A stretch of 64,000 nt of DNA from Clostridium gasigenes (GCF_900104115.1 NZ_FNJM01000004.1:1-64000); one strand, 5' to 3'. Shown: positions 19,732 to 29,180, numbered from the stretch's first letter. The notes: generated from the letters alone by a model not told the origin. Numbers and translations: made by a program.

Positions 19732-20991
19732 ATGGAAAAAATAGTAATAAAAGGTGGAAAGAAACTTAAAGGTGAGGTAGATATTAGTTTAGCGAAAAAT
19801 TCTGTTTTACCAATAATAGTAGCGAGTATCTTAAGTCCTAATGAAATAATAATTAAAAACACGCCAGTTTTAGAAGATGTAACTGTATTAGTTAATTTAT
19901 TAAAAGATTTAAATTGTGAAGTTGATTTTTCTCATGAAACTGGAGAATTAAAACTAAATACAGCAAATTTACAACCAATAAGTTCAAATAGTGATTTAAT
20001 AAGAAAAATGAGGGCCTCATTTTTAATAATGGGACCGATGCTTGCTAGGTTTGGAAGTTGTAAAATTTCATTGCCAGGAGGCTGTAATATTGGAAGTAGA
20101 CCTATAGATCTTCATTTAAAAGGATTTAAACTTTTAGGTGCAGAAATAGAAATTGGGCATGGTTTTATAGAAGCGAAAGCAAAAAAATTAAAAGGAAATA
20201 GAATTTATTTAGATTTTCCATCTGTTGGAGCTACAGAAAATCTTCTTATGGCAGCTGTGTTTGCAGAAGGCACAACAATTATAGAAAATGCAGCTGAAGA
20301 GCCAGAAATTTGGGATTTAGGAAATTTTCTAAACTCAATGGGAGCTAAAATAGAAGGGGCAGGACTTGGAAGAATAACAATTGAAGGGGTTGAATCCTTA
20401 AAGGGAATAGAATATAAACCTATATACGATAGAATAGAAGCTGGAACATTTATGGTAGCAGCAGCTATAACTGATAGTATTATAACTATAAATGGAGTAA
20501 ATGAGGAACACTTGAGGCCAACAATAGAAAAACTGAAAGAGTGTGGTGTTAAAATTCAGGTTAATGGTGATAGTATGATAGTAGATGGCACAGGGAAGAA
20601 AAAACCAGTAGATATTAAGACTTTACCGTATCCAGGGTTTCCAACAGATATGCAACCACAAATGATGAGCTTATTGTCTTTAATAGAAGGTTCAAGCGTA
20701 ATTACAGAAACTGTTTTTGAAAATAGGTTTATGCATGTAGCTGAGCTAGTAAGAATGGGTGCTAGTATTAAAATTGATGGTAGAACGGCTATATTGGATG
20801 GAGTAAGTAATCTAACAGGATGTGAAGTTAAAGCTACTGACTTAAGGGCTGGAGCGGCTATGATACTAGCAGGGCTTGTAGCTCATGGAGAAACTGAAAT
20901 AGGAGAATTATATCATATTGATAGAGGCTATACTAATATAGAAGAGAAGTTTAGAAAATTAGGTGCAGATATATATAGAGTAGATAAATAA
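19732..20991 (+). CDS. murA: UDP-N-acetylglucosamine 1-carboxyvinyltransferase
   Basis: A 419-residue EPSP-synthase-fold enzyme that adds enolpyruvate from PEP to UDP-GlcNAc, the first committed step of peptidoglycan synthesis. The catalytic Cys118 lies in LPGGCNIGSRPIDLH, the fosfomycin target residue. Also seen: the RMRASFLIMGP-type segment (here KMRASFLIMGPMLARFG) and DLRAGAAMILAGL near the C-terminus. Start ATG 19732 has GGAGG 5 nt upstream; the in-frame ATG at 19717 lacks a site. In this synteny (next to spoIID) it is the MurAA-type copy. Confidence 0.97.
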   Translation: MEKIVIKGGKKLKGEVDISLAKNSVLPIIVASILSPNEIIIKNTPVLEDVTVLVNLLKDLNCEVDFSHETGELKLNTANLQPISSNSDLIRKMRASFLIMGPMLARFGSCKISLPGGCNIGSRPIDLHLKGFKLLGAEIEIGHGFIEAKAKKLKGNRIYLDFPSVGATENLLMAAVFAEGTTIIENAAEEPEIWDLGNFLNSMGAKIEGAGLGRITIEGVESLKGIEYKPIYDRIEAGTFMVAAAITDSIITINGVNEEHLRPTIEKLKECGVKIQVNGDSMIVDGTGKKKPVDIKTLPYPGFPTDMQPQMMSLLSLIEGSSVITETVFENRFMHVAELVRMGASIKIDGRTAILDGVSNLTGCEVKATDLRAGAAMILAGLVAHGETEIGELYHIDRGYTNIEEKFRKLGADIYRVDK

Positions 20992-21057
20992 AATGTTAGC
21001 TTAAGAATTTGAAAAAATATTAATATATTAAATAATTATTTTTTAAAATTAATTATT

Positions 21058-21102
21058 TAAATTAAAGAACTTGGATTAATTAACCCAAGTTCTTTAATTT
21101 TA
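21058..21102 (+). terminator. Terminator of murA
   Basis: AAATTAAAGAACTTGG pairs with CCAAGTTCTTTAATTT, ending in T-rich sequence. Confidence 0.85.
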
Positions 21103-21164
21103 TATTGAATTAATAAAATCAATATAAATACATTGATTAGTAATATATTTAATAAATTTAAATT

Positions 21165-21223
21165 TATTACTTTCAAAAAAATAATAAATCAATTTATAGC
21201 CTATTATTTTTTCAAGTGCCTAA
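21165..21223. repeat. Dispersed nested hairpin, copy I
   Basis: Left arm worn (TTATTACTTTCAAAAAAATA), inner stem AATAAATCAA/TAGCCTATTA partly mispaired, right arm TTTTTTCAAGTGCCTAAA intact. A decaying copy. Confidence 0.75.
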
Positions 21224-21244
21224 AAATATATAATGAAAAATAAA

Positions 21245-21272
21245 GTATATTTATCAAATTGTTACATATATT
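21245..21272 (+). promoter_or_regulatory. Candidate sigma-E promoter of spoIID
   Basis: GTATATT, 13-bp spacer, CATATATT resembles the Bacillus sigma-E pattern (kmATATT, 14-15 bp, CATACAhT). spoIID is a sigma-E gene in Bacillus. AT-rich context makes chance matches likely. Confidence 0.35.
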
Positions 21273-21305
21273 TAATCGTACAAGCTATTAAAGGAGGGCA
21301 TTGCT

Positions 21306-22340
21306 GTGAAAAGAAATATAAATTTACCAGAGGGATTAATGTTATTACTAGGTGTTAGTATAGTGGTGATAATAGCAACTATAGCCATGCCAATGATGGC
21401 GATAAAGGCTTCGAGCAAAGAAAATCCTAAACCGAAAATTGAAGATGGAGTAATTTCAAAAAATACATCTGTGCAATTAGATGGAGAATCTACAGTTAAA
21501 GTTTTCATAACTGCAGAGAATAAAGTTGAAGAAGTAGATTTAGAAGAATATATAATAAGTGTAGTTTCAAGTGAGATGCCTGCAAATTTTGAAACAGAGG
21601 CCCTTAAAGCACAAGCAATAGCTGCGAGAACCTATCTTGCTACTAAAAAGGTTAAACCTTGTGAAAAGGCATCTGGTGGGGAGATATGTGATTCGATTCA
21701 TTGTCAGGTTTATATGAATAAGGAAAGTAGAATTGAAAAATGGGCAGGTTCCGACGGTAAAGGTAATTGGGAAAAAATCAAAGAAGCAGTTGATGCAACG
21801 AAAGGTAAGGTTTTGAGTTATAATGGGGAGTTAGTAATGTATCCACAGTTTTTTTCAACAAGCTCAGGAAAAACAGAAAAAGCTATTGATGTATTCTCAA
21901 ATGATTTACCATATTTAGTTTCAGCAGAAAGTAGTGGAGAAGAAATTGCGCCTAAATTTGAAACAGATTTAAGTATTAACATTGATGAATTCATTAATAT
22001 TATTAATACAAAATATAATAAGGCTGGACTTACAAGGGAAAATATTAAGAGTAATATCGAAATTATAAGTAGAAGTGAATCAGGTGGAGTTAAGGAGATA
22101 AGGATTGGAACTGAAAAAATAAAAGGAACAGATTTTAGAATGTTATTAAAGTTGAATTCGACTAATTTTAAATTTGAAATAACTGAAAGTGAAGTTAAAT
22201 TTAGCTGTAAGGGCTATGGCCATGGTGTAGGTATGAGCCAATGGGGTGCGAATGTAATGGCAAAAGAGGGACAGAAATATGATTATATACTAAAACATTA
22301 TTACACAGGAGTAGATATTGTAGATTTAGAGTTTAAATAA
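21306..22340 (+). CDS. spoIID: Stage II sporulation protein D, lytic transglycosylase
   Basis: A 344-residue protein with an N-terminal membrane anchor (LMLLLGVSIVVIIATIAM) and the SpoIID domain (LEEYIISVVSSEMPANFETEALKAQAIAARTY, with its conserved Glu, and the C-terminal GYGHGVGMSQWGA). It cuts glycan strands during engulfment on the mother-cell side with SpoIIM/SpoIIP. Start is GTG 21306 behind AAAGGAGGG. spoIIQ follows, keeping the engulfment genes together. Confidence 0.96.
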   Translation: MKRNINLPEGLMLLLGVSIVVIIATIAMPMMAIKASSKENPKPKIEDGVISKNTSVQLDGESTVKVFITAENKVEEVDLEEYIISVVSSEMPANFETEALKAQAIAARTYLATKKVKPCEKASGGEICDSIHCQVYMNKESRIEKWAGSDGKGNWEKIKEAVDATKGKVLSYNGELVMYPQFFSTSSGKTEKAIDVFSNDLPYLVSAESSGEEIAPKFETDLSINIDEFINIINTKYNKAGLTRENIKSNIEIISRSESGGVKEIRIGTEKIKGTDFRMLLKLNSTNFKFEITESEVKFSCKGYGHGVGMSQWGANVMAKEGQKYDYILKHYYTGVDIVDLEFK

Positions 22341-22356
22341 ATATATTTTATATTTG

Positions 22357-22386
22357 AAACGCCGTTTAGATAATGGCGTTTTTTAT
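22357..22386 (+). terminator. Terminator of spoIID
   Basis: AAACGCC pairs with GGCGTTT, followed by a T-run. Confidence 0.85.
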
Positions 22387-22502
22387 TTGTATATAAAATT
22401 ACTAACTTTCGACATGAGATGTAGAAATTTGGTGTAAATAAATAATAGATAAACTGTATTATTTTAAAACAAAAGGCAAGAATACAAAAAGGAGGTGTTG
22501 AT

Positions 22503-23219
22503 ATGGACAACAAGAAAAAAGATAAGGTAAAAGACTTTTTTAGAAAGGAAGGTTTTTATGTAGCTCTATTCTTTTGCTTATGTATAGTTGCTACAGTGGC
22601 AGCTGTAACTATGAAGAGCAATAAAAAAGTAGAGCAAGCGAAAAAGCCTGCACAGGAATTTTCTTTAAATGTTGATAACAATGATGTTTCAACAGAAAAG
22701 CAAAATGCTGAAAGGGTTAAAAGTGAAACTGAAACTGAAAGGGTAGCTGATGCAACAACAGCAGAAGATGTTAATGTTGCAGCAGGAACAACTACAGAAG
22801 TCAAGTTTACAAACCCTGTTGAAGGAACTATAGCTAGAGAATTTTCATATCCTAAACCAAAGGAAATGAAAGATGGTTCGTTTAGAAACATAAAAGGGAT
22901 AGACATAGAAACTAAGGTTGGAACACCGGTAAAATCATCAGCTGAAGGTGTTGTTGAAGTTATTACAAATGATGTTGAAGAAGGCTCATTTATAATAATA
23001 ACTCATGCTAATGGGATAAAAACTAAATATGCTAATTTAGAGAAAGCAATTTTAGTTAAAAAAGGCGACAAAGTAACTTCTGAAACAGTTATTGGTAAGG
23101 TTGGAGATAGCTCTAAGATATTTAGCAATAAAGATTTTGGTGAACATATAAATATTCAAGTGCTAAATTCAAAGGATGAACAAATGGATCCAACTAAATA
23201 TTTTAACTATAAAGCATAG
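22503..23219 (+). CDS. spoIIQ: SpoIIQ-like forespore protein with a degenerate LytM (M23) domain
   Basis: A 238-residue protein: cytoplasmic start, one membrane helix (about 19-36), a low-complexity linker, then a LytM/M23 domain (about 110-235). In active M23 peptidases zinc is held by HxxxD and HxH. Here the first His is Ile (IKGID, 130-134) and the last motif is HIN (215-217), with YANL in place of YAHL, so the domain should be inactive, as in Bacillus SpoIIQ. There SpoIIQ binds SpoIIIAH across the septum during engulfment. Position between spoIID and spoIIID supports this call over a housekeeping endopeptidase. Confidence 0.88.
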   Translation: MDNKKKDKVKDFFRKEGFYVALFFCLCIVATVAAVTMKSNKKVEQAKKPAQEFSLNVDNNDVSTEKQNAERVKSETETERVADATTAEDVNVAAGTTTEVKFTNPVEGTIAREFSYPKPKEMKDGSFRNIKGIDIETKVGTPVKSSAEGVVEVITNDVEEGSFIIITHANGIKTKYANLEKAILVKKGDKVTSETVIGKVGDSSKIFSNKDFGEHINIQVLNSKDEQMDPTKYFNYKA

Positions 23220-23236
23220 TTAAAAAATAAAAAATT

Positions 23237-23268
23237 CATCAGTCATTTTCTTATGAAAATGACTGGTG
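23237..23268 (+). terminator. Hairpin after spoIIQ
   Basis: CATCAGTCATTTTC pairs with GAAAATGACTGGTG around TTAT: a 14-bp stem with one G-T pair. The sequence after it is not a clear U-run, so read-through into spoIIID is possible. Confidence 0.6.
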
Positions 23269-23330
23269 TTAAGAATTTAAAGGTTTAATGCCGCATATTA
23301 ATAATTATAGCGAAGTAAGGAGGTAGCATT

Positions 23331-23582
23331 TTGAAGGACTATATTGAAGAACGGGTACTTGAAGTAGCACAATACATCATTGATTCAAAAGCTACAATAA
23401 GAAAAACAGCAAAGGTGTTTGGGGTAAGCAAAAGTACAATACACAAGGACATGACAGAAAGATTGCCAAAGATTAATCCGGTAATAGCGGAAGAAACTCA
23501 TACTATTTTAGAAATAAATAAGGCAGAAAGACATATTAGAGGTGGAACAGCCACTAAATTAAAGTATAAAGCTATTGATTGA
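23331..23582 (+). CDS. spoIIID: Sporulation transcription regulator SpoIIID
   Basis: An 83-residue DNA-binding protein. Its helix-turn-helix (TIRKTAKVFGVSKSTIHKDM, residues about 23-42) and the segment ERLPKINP ... HIRGGTATKLKYK match Bacillus SpoIIID, which tunes sigma-E genes in the mother cell. Start is TTG 23331 behind AAGGAGGT. The next gene is an mreB/mbl homologue, the same order as in Bacillus. Confidence 0.97.
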   Translation: MKDYIEERVLEVAQYIIDSKATIRKTAKVFGVSKSTIHKDMTERLPKINPVIAEETHTILEINKAERHIRGGTATKLKYKAID

Positions 23583-23675
23583 TTACCACATTCCATATAT
23601 AATATTTAATAGAAGTTAATTATGTAAAACTTTATAATATTATAAAAAATAGTGGGGAAATAGGAGTGAAAAGGA

Positions 23676-24710
23676 ATGTGGTTTTGGAAAAGTGGGACTG
23701 ATTTGGGAATTGATTTAGGAACAGCAACCGTATTAGTATATGCTAAAGGAAAAGGTGTGATATTAAAAGAACCGTCGGTAGTTGCTATAAACAAGAATAA
23801 TAATAAAGTACTTGCGGTTGGGGAAGAAGCAAGGAAAATGATAGGTAGAACGCCTGGAAACATAGTTGCAGTTCGTCCTTTAAGAGATGGAGTTATATCT
23901 GATTATGATATAACAGAAAAAATGCTTAACGCTTTTATAAAAAAAGCCTGTGGTAAAGGTAAAATTACAACTCCAAATGTAATGGTATGTGTACCTTCAC
24001 AAGCTACAGAAGTAGAGAAGAGAGCTGTTATGGATGCAGCAAGGAATTCTGGGGCTAAAAGGGTTCATCTTATAGAAGAGCCACTAGCTGCAGCAATAGG
24101 TGCTGGTCTTGATATAACCAAGCCTAATGGATCTATGGTAGTAGACATTGGTGGAGGAACTACGGACATAGCAGTAATATCATTAGGTGGTGTAGTAGTT
24201 AGAGATTCGATTAAGGTAGCTGGTGATAAATTTGATGAAGCTATAATAAAATATATAAGAACTAAATATAAAATAATGATAGGTGAAAAGACGGCCGAAG
24301 ATTTAAAAATATCAGTTGGATCTGCATTTAAAGGATCAAGAAATTTGTTAACAACAATGAAAGGTAGAAATCTAGTAACAGGATTACCAGATAAATTAGA
24401 AATAAGAACAGAAGAAATTAGAGAAGCTATTTTAGAATCTGTAACATTAATAGTTGATAGTGTAAAGTCTGTATTAGAAAAAACGCCACCAGAATTGGCA
24501 GCAGATATTATTGAAAAAGGTATTTTGATGACTGGTGGAGGAGCCTTATTAGATGGATTAGATAAGCTTATTGAGTTAGAAACAGGAGTACAAGTAACAG
24601 TCGCTAGTAATTCGGTAGAAGCAGTTGTAGAAGGAACTGGACAAGTGCTGGGATATCTAGATAAATTAGATTCATTCTTACTAGGACAAGAAATAACTCT
24701 AATAGACTAA
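23676..24710 (+). CDS. mbl: MreB/Mbl-like actin homologue
   Basis: A 344-residue bacterial actin that forms membrane-bound filaments guiding lateral cell wall synthesis. Phosphate-1 motif GIDLGTATVLVY, phosphate-2 VVDIGGGTTDIAVISLGG, adenosine motif GILMTGGGALLDGLD. The N-terminal MWFWKS carries Trp and Phe typical of a membrane-binding tip. Named mbl from the spoIIID-mbl order; it could equally be called mreB. Ribosome site TAGGAGTG. Confidence 0.93.
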   Translation: MWFWKSGTDLGIDLGTATVLVYAKGKGVILKEPSVVAINKNNNKVLAVGEEARKMIGRTPGNIVAVRPLRDGVISDYDITEKMLNAFIKKACGKGKITTPNVMVCVPSQATEVEKRAVMDAARNSGAKRVHLIEEPLAAAIGAGLDITKPNGSMVVDIGGGTTDIAVISLGGVVVRDSIKVAGDKFDEAIIKYIRTKYKIMIGEKTAEDLKISVGSAFKGSRNLLTTMKGRNLVTGLPDKLEIRTEEIREAILESVTLIVDSVKSVLEKTPPELAADIIEKGILMTGGGALLDGLDKLIELETGVQVTVASNSVEAVVEGTGQVLGYLDKLDSFLLGQEITLID

Positions 24711-24718
24711 ATTACATA

Positions 24719-24765
24719 ATAAAAAGTTTTCTATGTTTTATAATAGAAAACTTTTTTATTTTTTA
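24719..24765 (+). terminator. Terminator of mbl
   Basis: AAAAAGTTTTCTA pairs with TAGAAAACTTTTT, T-rich after the stem. Confidence 0.85.
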
Positions 24766-24803
24766 TATTAAATTAAGCCGTATTTTATTTATAAGAAAGA
24801 ATA

Positions 24804-25331
24804 TTAGTCGTCTAAAAATAAATTATAAGCATGGGTTAAACCGTGAGTAATAACTTTAGACATTTCCATTACTAAATATAAACGTATACTTCTAGATGTA
24901 AAAAAATCAGAACTATCGCTAGAATCAATAATACCTATAATAGAAATAGTTCCAACATCAGGTAGAGACTTACCAACACCTTTTCCTGGGTGAATTGGAT
25001 AGTCCCTGGTGTGGATTTCACCTATTGATTTAGTATCTCCGAGGCAGGCATCAATACCTATGATAGATGCATTAGGATGAATTTTTTTTATTTCGTTAAT
25101 ACGATTATCTATATTTAATGCATGTATTGGTGATTCAATGGTACCGTAAACAGGTAGCGGAAAAAAACTTTCTTTTAAAAAGGTGCCAACTAATGGACCT
25201 AGACAGTCACCAATACATTTATCAGTTCCAATACAAACTATTACTGTATTCTCGGAAATATAATCTTTAACAAAGACAGCAATATCAGAGTAAGCTAAAG
25301 ATGATTTATAATTAATTTTTCGTTTAACCAA
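24804..25331 (-). CDS. yyaC: Spore protease YyaC-like protein
   Basis: A 175-residue protein of the YyaC/DUF1256 family, related in fold to the germination protease GPR. Motifs: CIGTDKCIGDCLGPLVGT near the N-terminus, IGIDACLGDTKSIGEI in the middle, GVGKSLPDVGTISIIGI. It is found only in spore formers; the substrate is not settled. Start TTG 25331 is chosen because AGGAGG (25345-25340) is 8 nt upstream; GTG 25340 would overlap the ribosome site. It converges with mbl. A 24-bp palindrome lies upstream. Confidence 0.88.
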   Translation of the reverse strand: MVKRKINYKSSLAYSDIAVFVKDYISENTVIVCIGTDKCIGDCLGPLVGTFLKESFFPLPVYGTIESPIHALNIDNRINEIKKIHPNASIIGIDACLGDTKSIGEIHTRDYPIHPGKGVGKSLPDVGTISIIGIIDSSDSSDFFTSRSIRLYLVMEMSKVITHGLTHAYNLFLDD

Positions 25332-25369
25332 GTGCCACACCTCCTATGCATAATGTATATGTTCGTTAT

Positions 25370-25393
25370 ACACATATTATAATTAATATGTGT
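25370..25393. promoter_or_regulatory. Perfect 24-bp palindrome upstream of yyaC
   Basis: ACACATATTA-TAAT-TAATATGTGT: 10-bp arms with a 4-bp centre. It is not followed by a T-run in the direction of yyaC, so an operator is more likely than a terminator. Confidence 0.5.
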
Positions 25394-25523
25394 AAAAAAA
25401 GAAAAGTGTGACAATTGTTTTATAAGTAGAAGCGTAGAAGAATGATATTGGTAATAAATAGAGGGATTACTTAGCTAGATAGAGGTGTTTAACTATAATC
25501 AAGTTATAAGGGTAATTATGGAC

Positions 25524-25552
25524 TTGAAATATATTAGAAATGATTATATACT
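25524..25552 (+). promoter_or_regulatory. Sigma-A promoter of the tRNA array
   Basis: TTGAAA, 17-bp spacer, TATACT, 58 bp upstream of the first tRNA. Confidence 0.75.
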
Positions 25553-25609
25553 AGTCATTGTCAGCGGAGAGTTTGTAAAAACAAATCCAAGGCAGTGAAA
25601 GTTAAATAT

Positions 25610-25694
<85 letters not shown>

Positions 25695-25714
25695 CTTTTT
25701 AACTTTTTTAACAT

Positions 25715-25790
25715 GCTAGTGTAGCTCAGTTGGTAGAGCAGCTGATTTGTAATCAGCAGGTCGTAGGTTCGAGTCCTATTACTAGCTCCA
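25715..25790 (+). tRNA. tRNA-Thr (TGT), copy 1
   Basis: 76 nt with encoded CCA. Acceptor GCTAGTG/TACTAGC, anticodon TGT in GATTTGTAATC. Confidence 0.97.
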
Positions 25791-25797
25791 TAAAATT

Positions 25798-25882
<85 letters not shown>

Positions 25883-25902
25883 CTTTTTAACTTTTTTAAC
25901 AT

Positions 25903-25978
25903 GCTAGTGTAGCTCAGTTGGTAGAGCAGCTGATTTGTAATCAGCAGGTCGTAGGTTCGAGTCCTATTACTAGCTCCA
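25903..25978 (+). tRNA. tRNA-Thr (TGT), copy 2
   Basis: Identical to copy 1 at 25715-25790. Confidence 0.97.
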
Positions 25979-25983
25979 AATCC

Positions 25984-26056
<73 letters not shown>

Positions 26057-26067
26057 AGAGCGAATCC

Positions 26068-26152
<85 letters not shown>

Positions 26153-26190
26153 AAAAAGCAAGAGTTTATCTCTTGCTTTTTTTATTTTTT
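26153..26190 (+). terminator. Terminator of the tRNA array
   Basis: AAAAAGCAAGAG pairs with CTCTTGCTTTTT, then more T. It begins at the CCA end of the last tRNA. Confidence 0.9.
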
Positions 26191-26226
26191 AAAAGTTTTC
26201 TAAATATTATAAGGATATTTTTAATA

Positions 26227-26255
26227 TTGACTAACAAAAACAAAAGTGATATAAT
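26227..26255 (+). promoter_or_regulatory. Sigma-A promoter of the SAM riboswitch-metK unit
   Basis: TTGACT, 17-bp spacer, TATAAT; the riboswitch aptamer starts about 26 bp downstream. Confidence 0.8.
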
Positions 26256-26280
26256 CATCGCATATAAAATTTAATATTGA

Positions 26281-26452
26281 TTCTTATCAAGAGAGGTGGA
26301 GGGAATGGGCCCTGTGAAACCCGGCAACCTACTAATATAATTAATTTATACAATTGATTATTAAAGCGTGGTGCCAATTCCTGCAGAGATTCTGCAAGAT
26401 AAGAAAGAGTTTATAATTATGAGCGTCTTCTTATGGAAGAGGTTTTTTTATT
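26281..26452 (+). ncRNA. SAM-I riboswitch (S-box) controlling metK
   Basis: The aptamer shows the P1 strands TTCTTATCAAGAG ... GATAAGAA, the core GGGCCCTGTGAAACCCGGCAACC, the variable P3 arm, and GCGTGGTGCCAATTCCTGCAG. An expression platform follows with a hairpin around TCTTC-TTATG-GAAGA and seven T (26424-26452). In this class, bound SAM favours the terminator, so metK is switched off when SAM is plentiful. About 130 bp remain between the platform and the metK start, with nothing else visible. Confidence 0.95.
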
Positions 26453-26579
26453 GTCCAAATTCAAAAAGACATATAATAAAAAATAGACTATTACTAATCT
26501 TGTAGTTTTTTAAATATTCCCAAAGTAATAAATGTAGCTGATATAGAATTAATATAAACAATAAGAGAGGAGAAATAAG

Positions 26580-27755
26580 ATGAAAAGATTATTTACATCA
26601 GAATCAGTAACAGAAGGACATCCGGATAAAATGTGTGATCAAATTTCAGATGCTGTATTGGATAGTATATTAGCACAAGATCCAAATGCTAGAGTTGCCT
26701 GTGAAACCGCAGTAACAACAGGAATGGTATTAGTAATGGGAGAAATATCAACTAACTGTTATGTTGATATTCCAAAGATAGTTAGACAAACGGTAAAAGA
26801 AATAGGCTATGACAGAGCTAAATATGGGTTTGATGCTGAAACATGTTCAGTTTTAACTTCAATAGATGAGCAATCATCTGATATAGCAATGGGAGTAGAT
26901 GAAGCCTTTGAATCAAGAGCTGGTGAAAAGGATAATGTTGAAGCAGTAGGGGCTGGAGATCAAGGAATGATGTTTGGTTATGCAACTAACGAATCCGAAG
27001 AATATATGCCACTACCGATAGCTATGGCTCATAGATTATCAAGAAGATTATCAGAAGTAAGAAAGAATGGTACGTTAGATTACCTTAGACCAGATGGTAA
27101 AACACAAGTAACTGTTGAATATGATGATAATAAGGTTGTTAGAATAGATACAATAGTAATATCAACACAACATGGTCCAGAAGTGTCTCAAGAACAAATT
27201 AAGAAGGATTTAATGGAATATGTAATAAGAGCAGTTGTGCCTGCTGATTTATTAGATGAAGCTACTAAATATTATATAAACCCAACAGGTAGATTTGTTA
27301 TTGGTGGACCTCAAGGAGATTCAGGTTTAACAGGAAGAAAGATAATTGTTGATACTTATGGTGGATATGGAAGACACGGCGGTGGTGCTTTCTCAGGAAA
27401 AGATCCAACTAAGGTTGATAGATCAGCAGCATATGCAGCTAGATGGGTTGCTAAGAACTTAGTAGCAGCAGGAGTTGCAGATAAGCTAGAAATACAATTA
27501 GCTTATGCCATAGGAGTTGCTAAACCAGTTTCAATAGGTATTGAAACATTTGGTACAGGTAAGAAAACAGAAGAAGAAATAGTAGCTATAGTTGAAAAAT
27601 CATTCGACTTAAGACCGGGAGCTATAATAAGAGATTTAGACTTAAGAAGACCATTATATAAGCAAACAGCAGCATATGGTCATTTTGGAAGATTAGATTT
27701 AAACCTTCCATGGGAACAACTTAATAAAGTTGAAGAAATTAAGAAGTATATCTAA
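26580..27755 (+). CDS. metK: S-adenosylmethionine synthetase
   Basis: A 391-residue enzyme making SAM from methionine and [25 protein letters not shown] at the start, [15 protein letters not shown], the P-loop-like [23 protein letters not shown] segment (here [17 protein letters not shown]) and the C-terminal YGHFGR. Ribosome site GAGAGGAGA. Feedback by its own product through the SAM-I riboswitch upstream. Confidence 0.98.
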   Translation: MKRLFTSESVTEGHPDKMCDQISDAVLDSILAQDPNARVACETAVTTGMVLVMGEISTNCYVDIPKIVRQTVKEIGYDRAKYGFDAETCSVLTSIDEQSSDIAMGVDEAFESRAGEKDNVEAVGAGDQGMMFGYATNESEEYMPLPIAMAHRLSRRLSEVRKNGTLDYLRPDGKTQVTVEYDDNKVVRIDTIVISTQHGPEVSQEQIKKDLMEYVIRAVVPADLLDEATKYYINPTGRFVIGGPQGDSGLTGRKIIVDTYGGYGRHGGGAFSGKDPTKVDRSAAYAARWVAKNLVAAGVADKLEIQLAYAIGVAKPVSIGIETFGTGKKTEEEIVAIVEKSFDLRPGAIIRDLDLRRPLYKQTAAYGHFGRLDLNLPWEQLNKVEEIKKYI

Positions 27756-27776
27756 ATTTATTTGGAGAAGCTTAAG

Positions 27777-27812
27777 AAAAGGTCCATTAGCGAAAGCTAG
27801 TGGACCTTTTTG
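27777..27812 (+). terminator. Terminator of metK
   Basis: AAAAGGTCCATTAGC pairs with GCTAGTGGACCTTTTT (GAAA loop). Confidence 0.92.
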
Positions 27813-27851
27813 TGAGTTATATCTTATTTAATAGAATAACTGTGGATTAAA

Positions 27852-27914
27852 TAAGACACTTTCAAAAAAAATAATACACCAATTTGATAGTCTATTATTA
27901 CTTCAAATCCCTTA
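27852..27914. repeat. Dispersed nested hairpin, copy J, between convergent metK and nagA
   Basis: AAGACACTTTCAAAAAAAAT, inner ACACCAATTTGATAGT, right arm TATTACTTCAAATCCCTTA. Both arms carry several mismatches, so this copy is worn. Confidence 0.7.
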
Positions 27915-27930
27915 TATAGAATTATTAATA

Positions 27931-29067
27931 TTAAGCGGTATGAACAATTTTACCGTTAATGATTACAGTTTTAACATCAATATTTTCATCGAATAAAACT
28001 AAATCTGCATCATAACCTTCTTTAATAAGACCTTTTTTATCATCTACTCTGCAGTGTTTTGCACCATTGAATGTTGCCATTTTAACAATTTCGAAAAGAG
28101 GTAAATCTGTGTTCTTATTAACATTATCAATAGCCTTATCTAAAGTTAAGATTGAACCGGCTAATGAACCATTAGTAAGCCTTGCAGCTCCATTAGAAAC
28201 TATAACATCTTGCCCACCTAATGAATACATACCATCTGGCATGCAACAAGCCATCATAGAATCAGTTACAAGTAAAACTTTATCTGTAGTTTTTTGTTTA
28301 TAAGCAATTCGAAGTGATGGGTATGAAATATGAATACCGTCGCTAATAGTTTCAGTGGTAATTTCACTATCGAATATAGCACCAACAACACCAGCTTCTC
28401 TATGAGCAAAAGGTGTCATAGCGTTAAATAAATGAGTTGAGTGAGAACAACCACATTTTATACCTTCCATGGCTTCTTCATAAGTGGCCTTTGTATGACC
28501 AATTGAACAAACAACTCCTCTAGAGGTTAATTCTTTAATTAATTCTTTAGCACCACAAACCTCAGGAGCAACAGTTATAGATATTACTGCATCTTCACAA
28601 TCACCTACCATTTTCATATATGTATTAATATCAGGTTTTTGTAAATAATTAGGGTTTTGAGCTCCGATAGCAGAAGGACTTATGAAAGGACCTTCTAAGT
28701 GAGCTCCTAAAACTATAGCGCCATCAGTTCCATTAAGCTTAGCTTCTTTTATAACTTCCATAGATTTTTTTATAGCATCTATAGATACAGTCATAGTAGT
28801 TGGAGTAAAAGCGGTTGTTCCATTTTTAACTATAGATTTAGATATTTCATTTATAGCTAAAAATGTTCCATCCATAGTATCGTGACCTGCAGCACCATGA
28901 ATATGAACGTTTATAAATCCAGGTGAAAGGTAAAGACCTTTCCCATCGATAATCTCAGTAGAGATTTCATTAGTGGGGTTAATTTCTTTTATTTTTCCAT
29001 CTTCAATTAAAACAGAACCTTTTTCAATTTTATCTAAGTAAATAACATTACAGTTTTTTATTAACAT
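27931..29067 (-). CDS. nagA: N-acetylglucosamine-6-phosphate deacetylase
   Basis: A 378-residue amidohydrolase that removes acetate from GlcNAc-6-phosphate, feeding amino sugars from wall turnover or uptake into glucosamine-6-phosphate. Metal site HIHGAAGHDTMDG near residue 56, HLEGPFI, SIGHTKATYEEA, HLFNAMTPFAHREAGV, and the C-terminal amidohydrolase end DADLVLFDENIDVKTVIINGKIV. No nagB is adjacent. Start ATG 29067 behind GGAGGTG. Confidence 0.95.
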   Translation of the reverse strand: MLIKNCNVIYLDKIEKGSVLIEDGKIKEINPTNEISTEIIDGKGLYLSPGFINVHIHGAAGHDTMDGTFLAINEISKSIVKNGTTAFTPTTMTVSIDAIKKSMEVIKEAKLNGTDGAIVLGAHLEGPFISPSAIGAQNPNYLQKPDINTYMKMVGDCEDAVISITVAPEVCGAKELIKELTSRGVVCSIGHTKATYEEAMEGIKCGCSHSTHLFNAMTPFAHREAGVVGAIFDSEITTETISDGIHISYPSLRIAYKQKTTDKVLLVTDSMMACCMPDGMYSLGGQDVIVSNGAARLTNGSLAGSILTLDKAIDNVNKNTDLPLFEIVKMATFNGAKHCRVDDKKGLIKEGYDADLVLFDENIDVKTVIINGKIVHTA

Positions 29068-29180
29068 AATACACCTCCGAAATTATTTCATCTAAATGAA
29101 TTTTAAATTTTCTTCTATGTTATAATTATATAATAAAAAGTTAAAGATTAAAATATCAATATAAGATTTGGAGAGATAAT

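Larger units (their letters stand above)
20992..21305. other. Gene-free stretch between murA and spoIID
   Basis: It holds a terminator (21058-21102), a hairpin-repeat copy (21165-21223) and a candidate sporulation promoter (21245-21272); no coding frame. Confidence 0.8.

Noticed and set aside
22389..22440. Possible sigma-F/G promoter before spoIIQ
   Set aside because: GTATA-like -35 boxes are present but no GG-containing or CATA-type -10 at the right spacing could be found.
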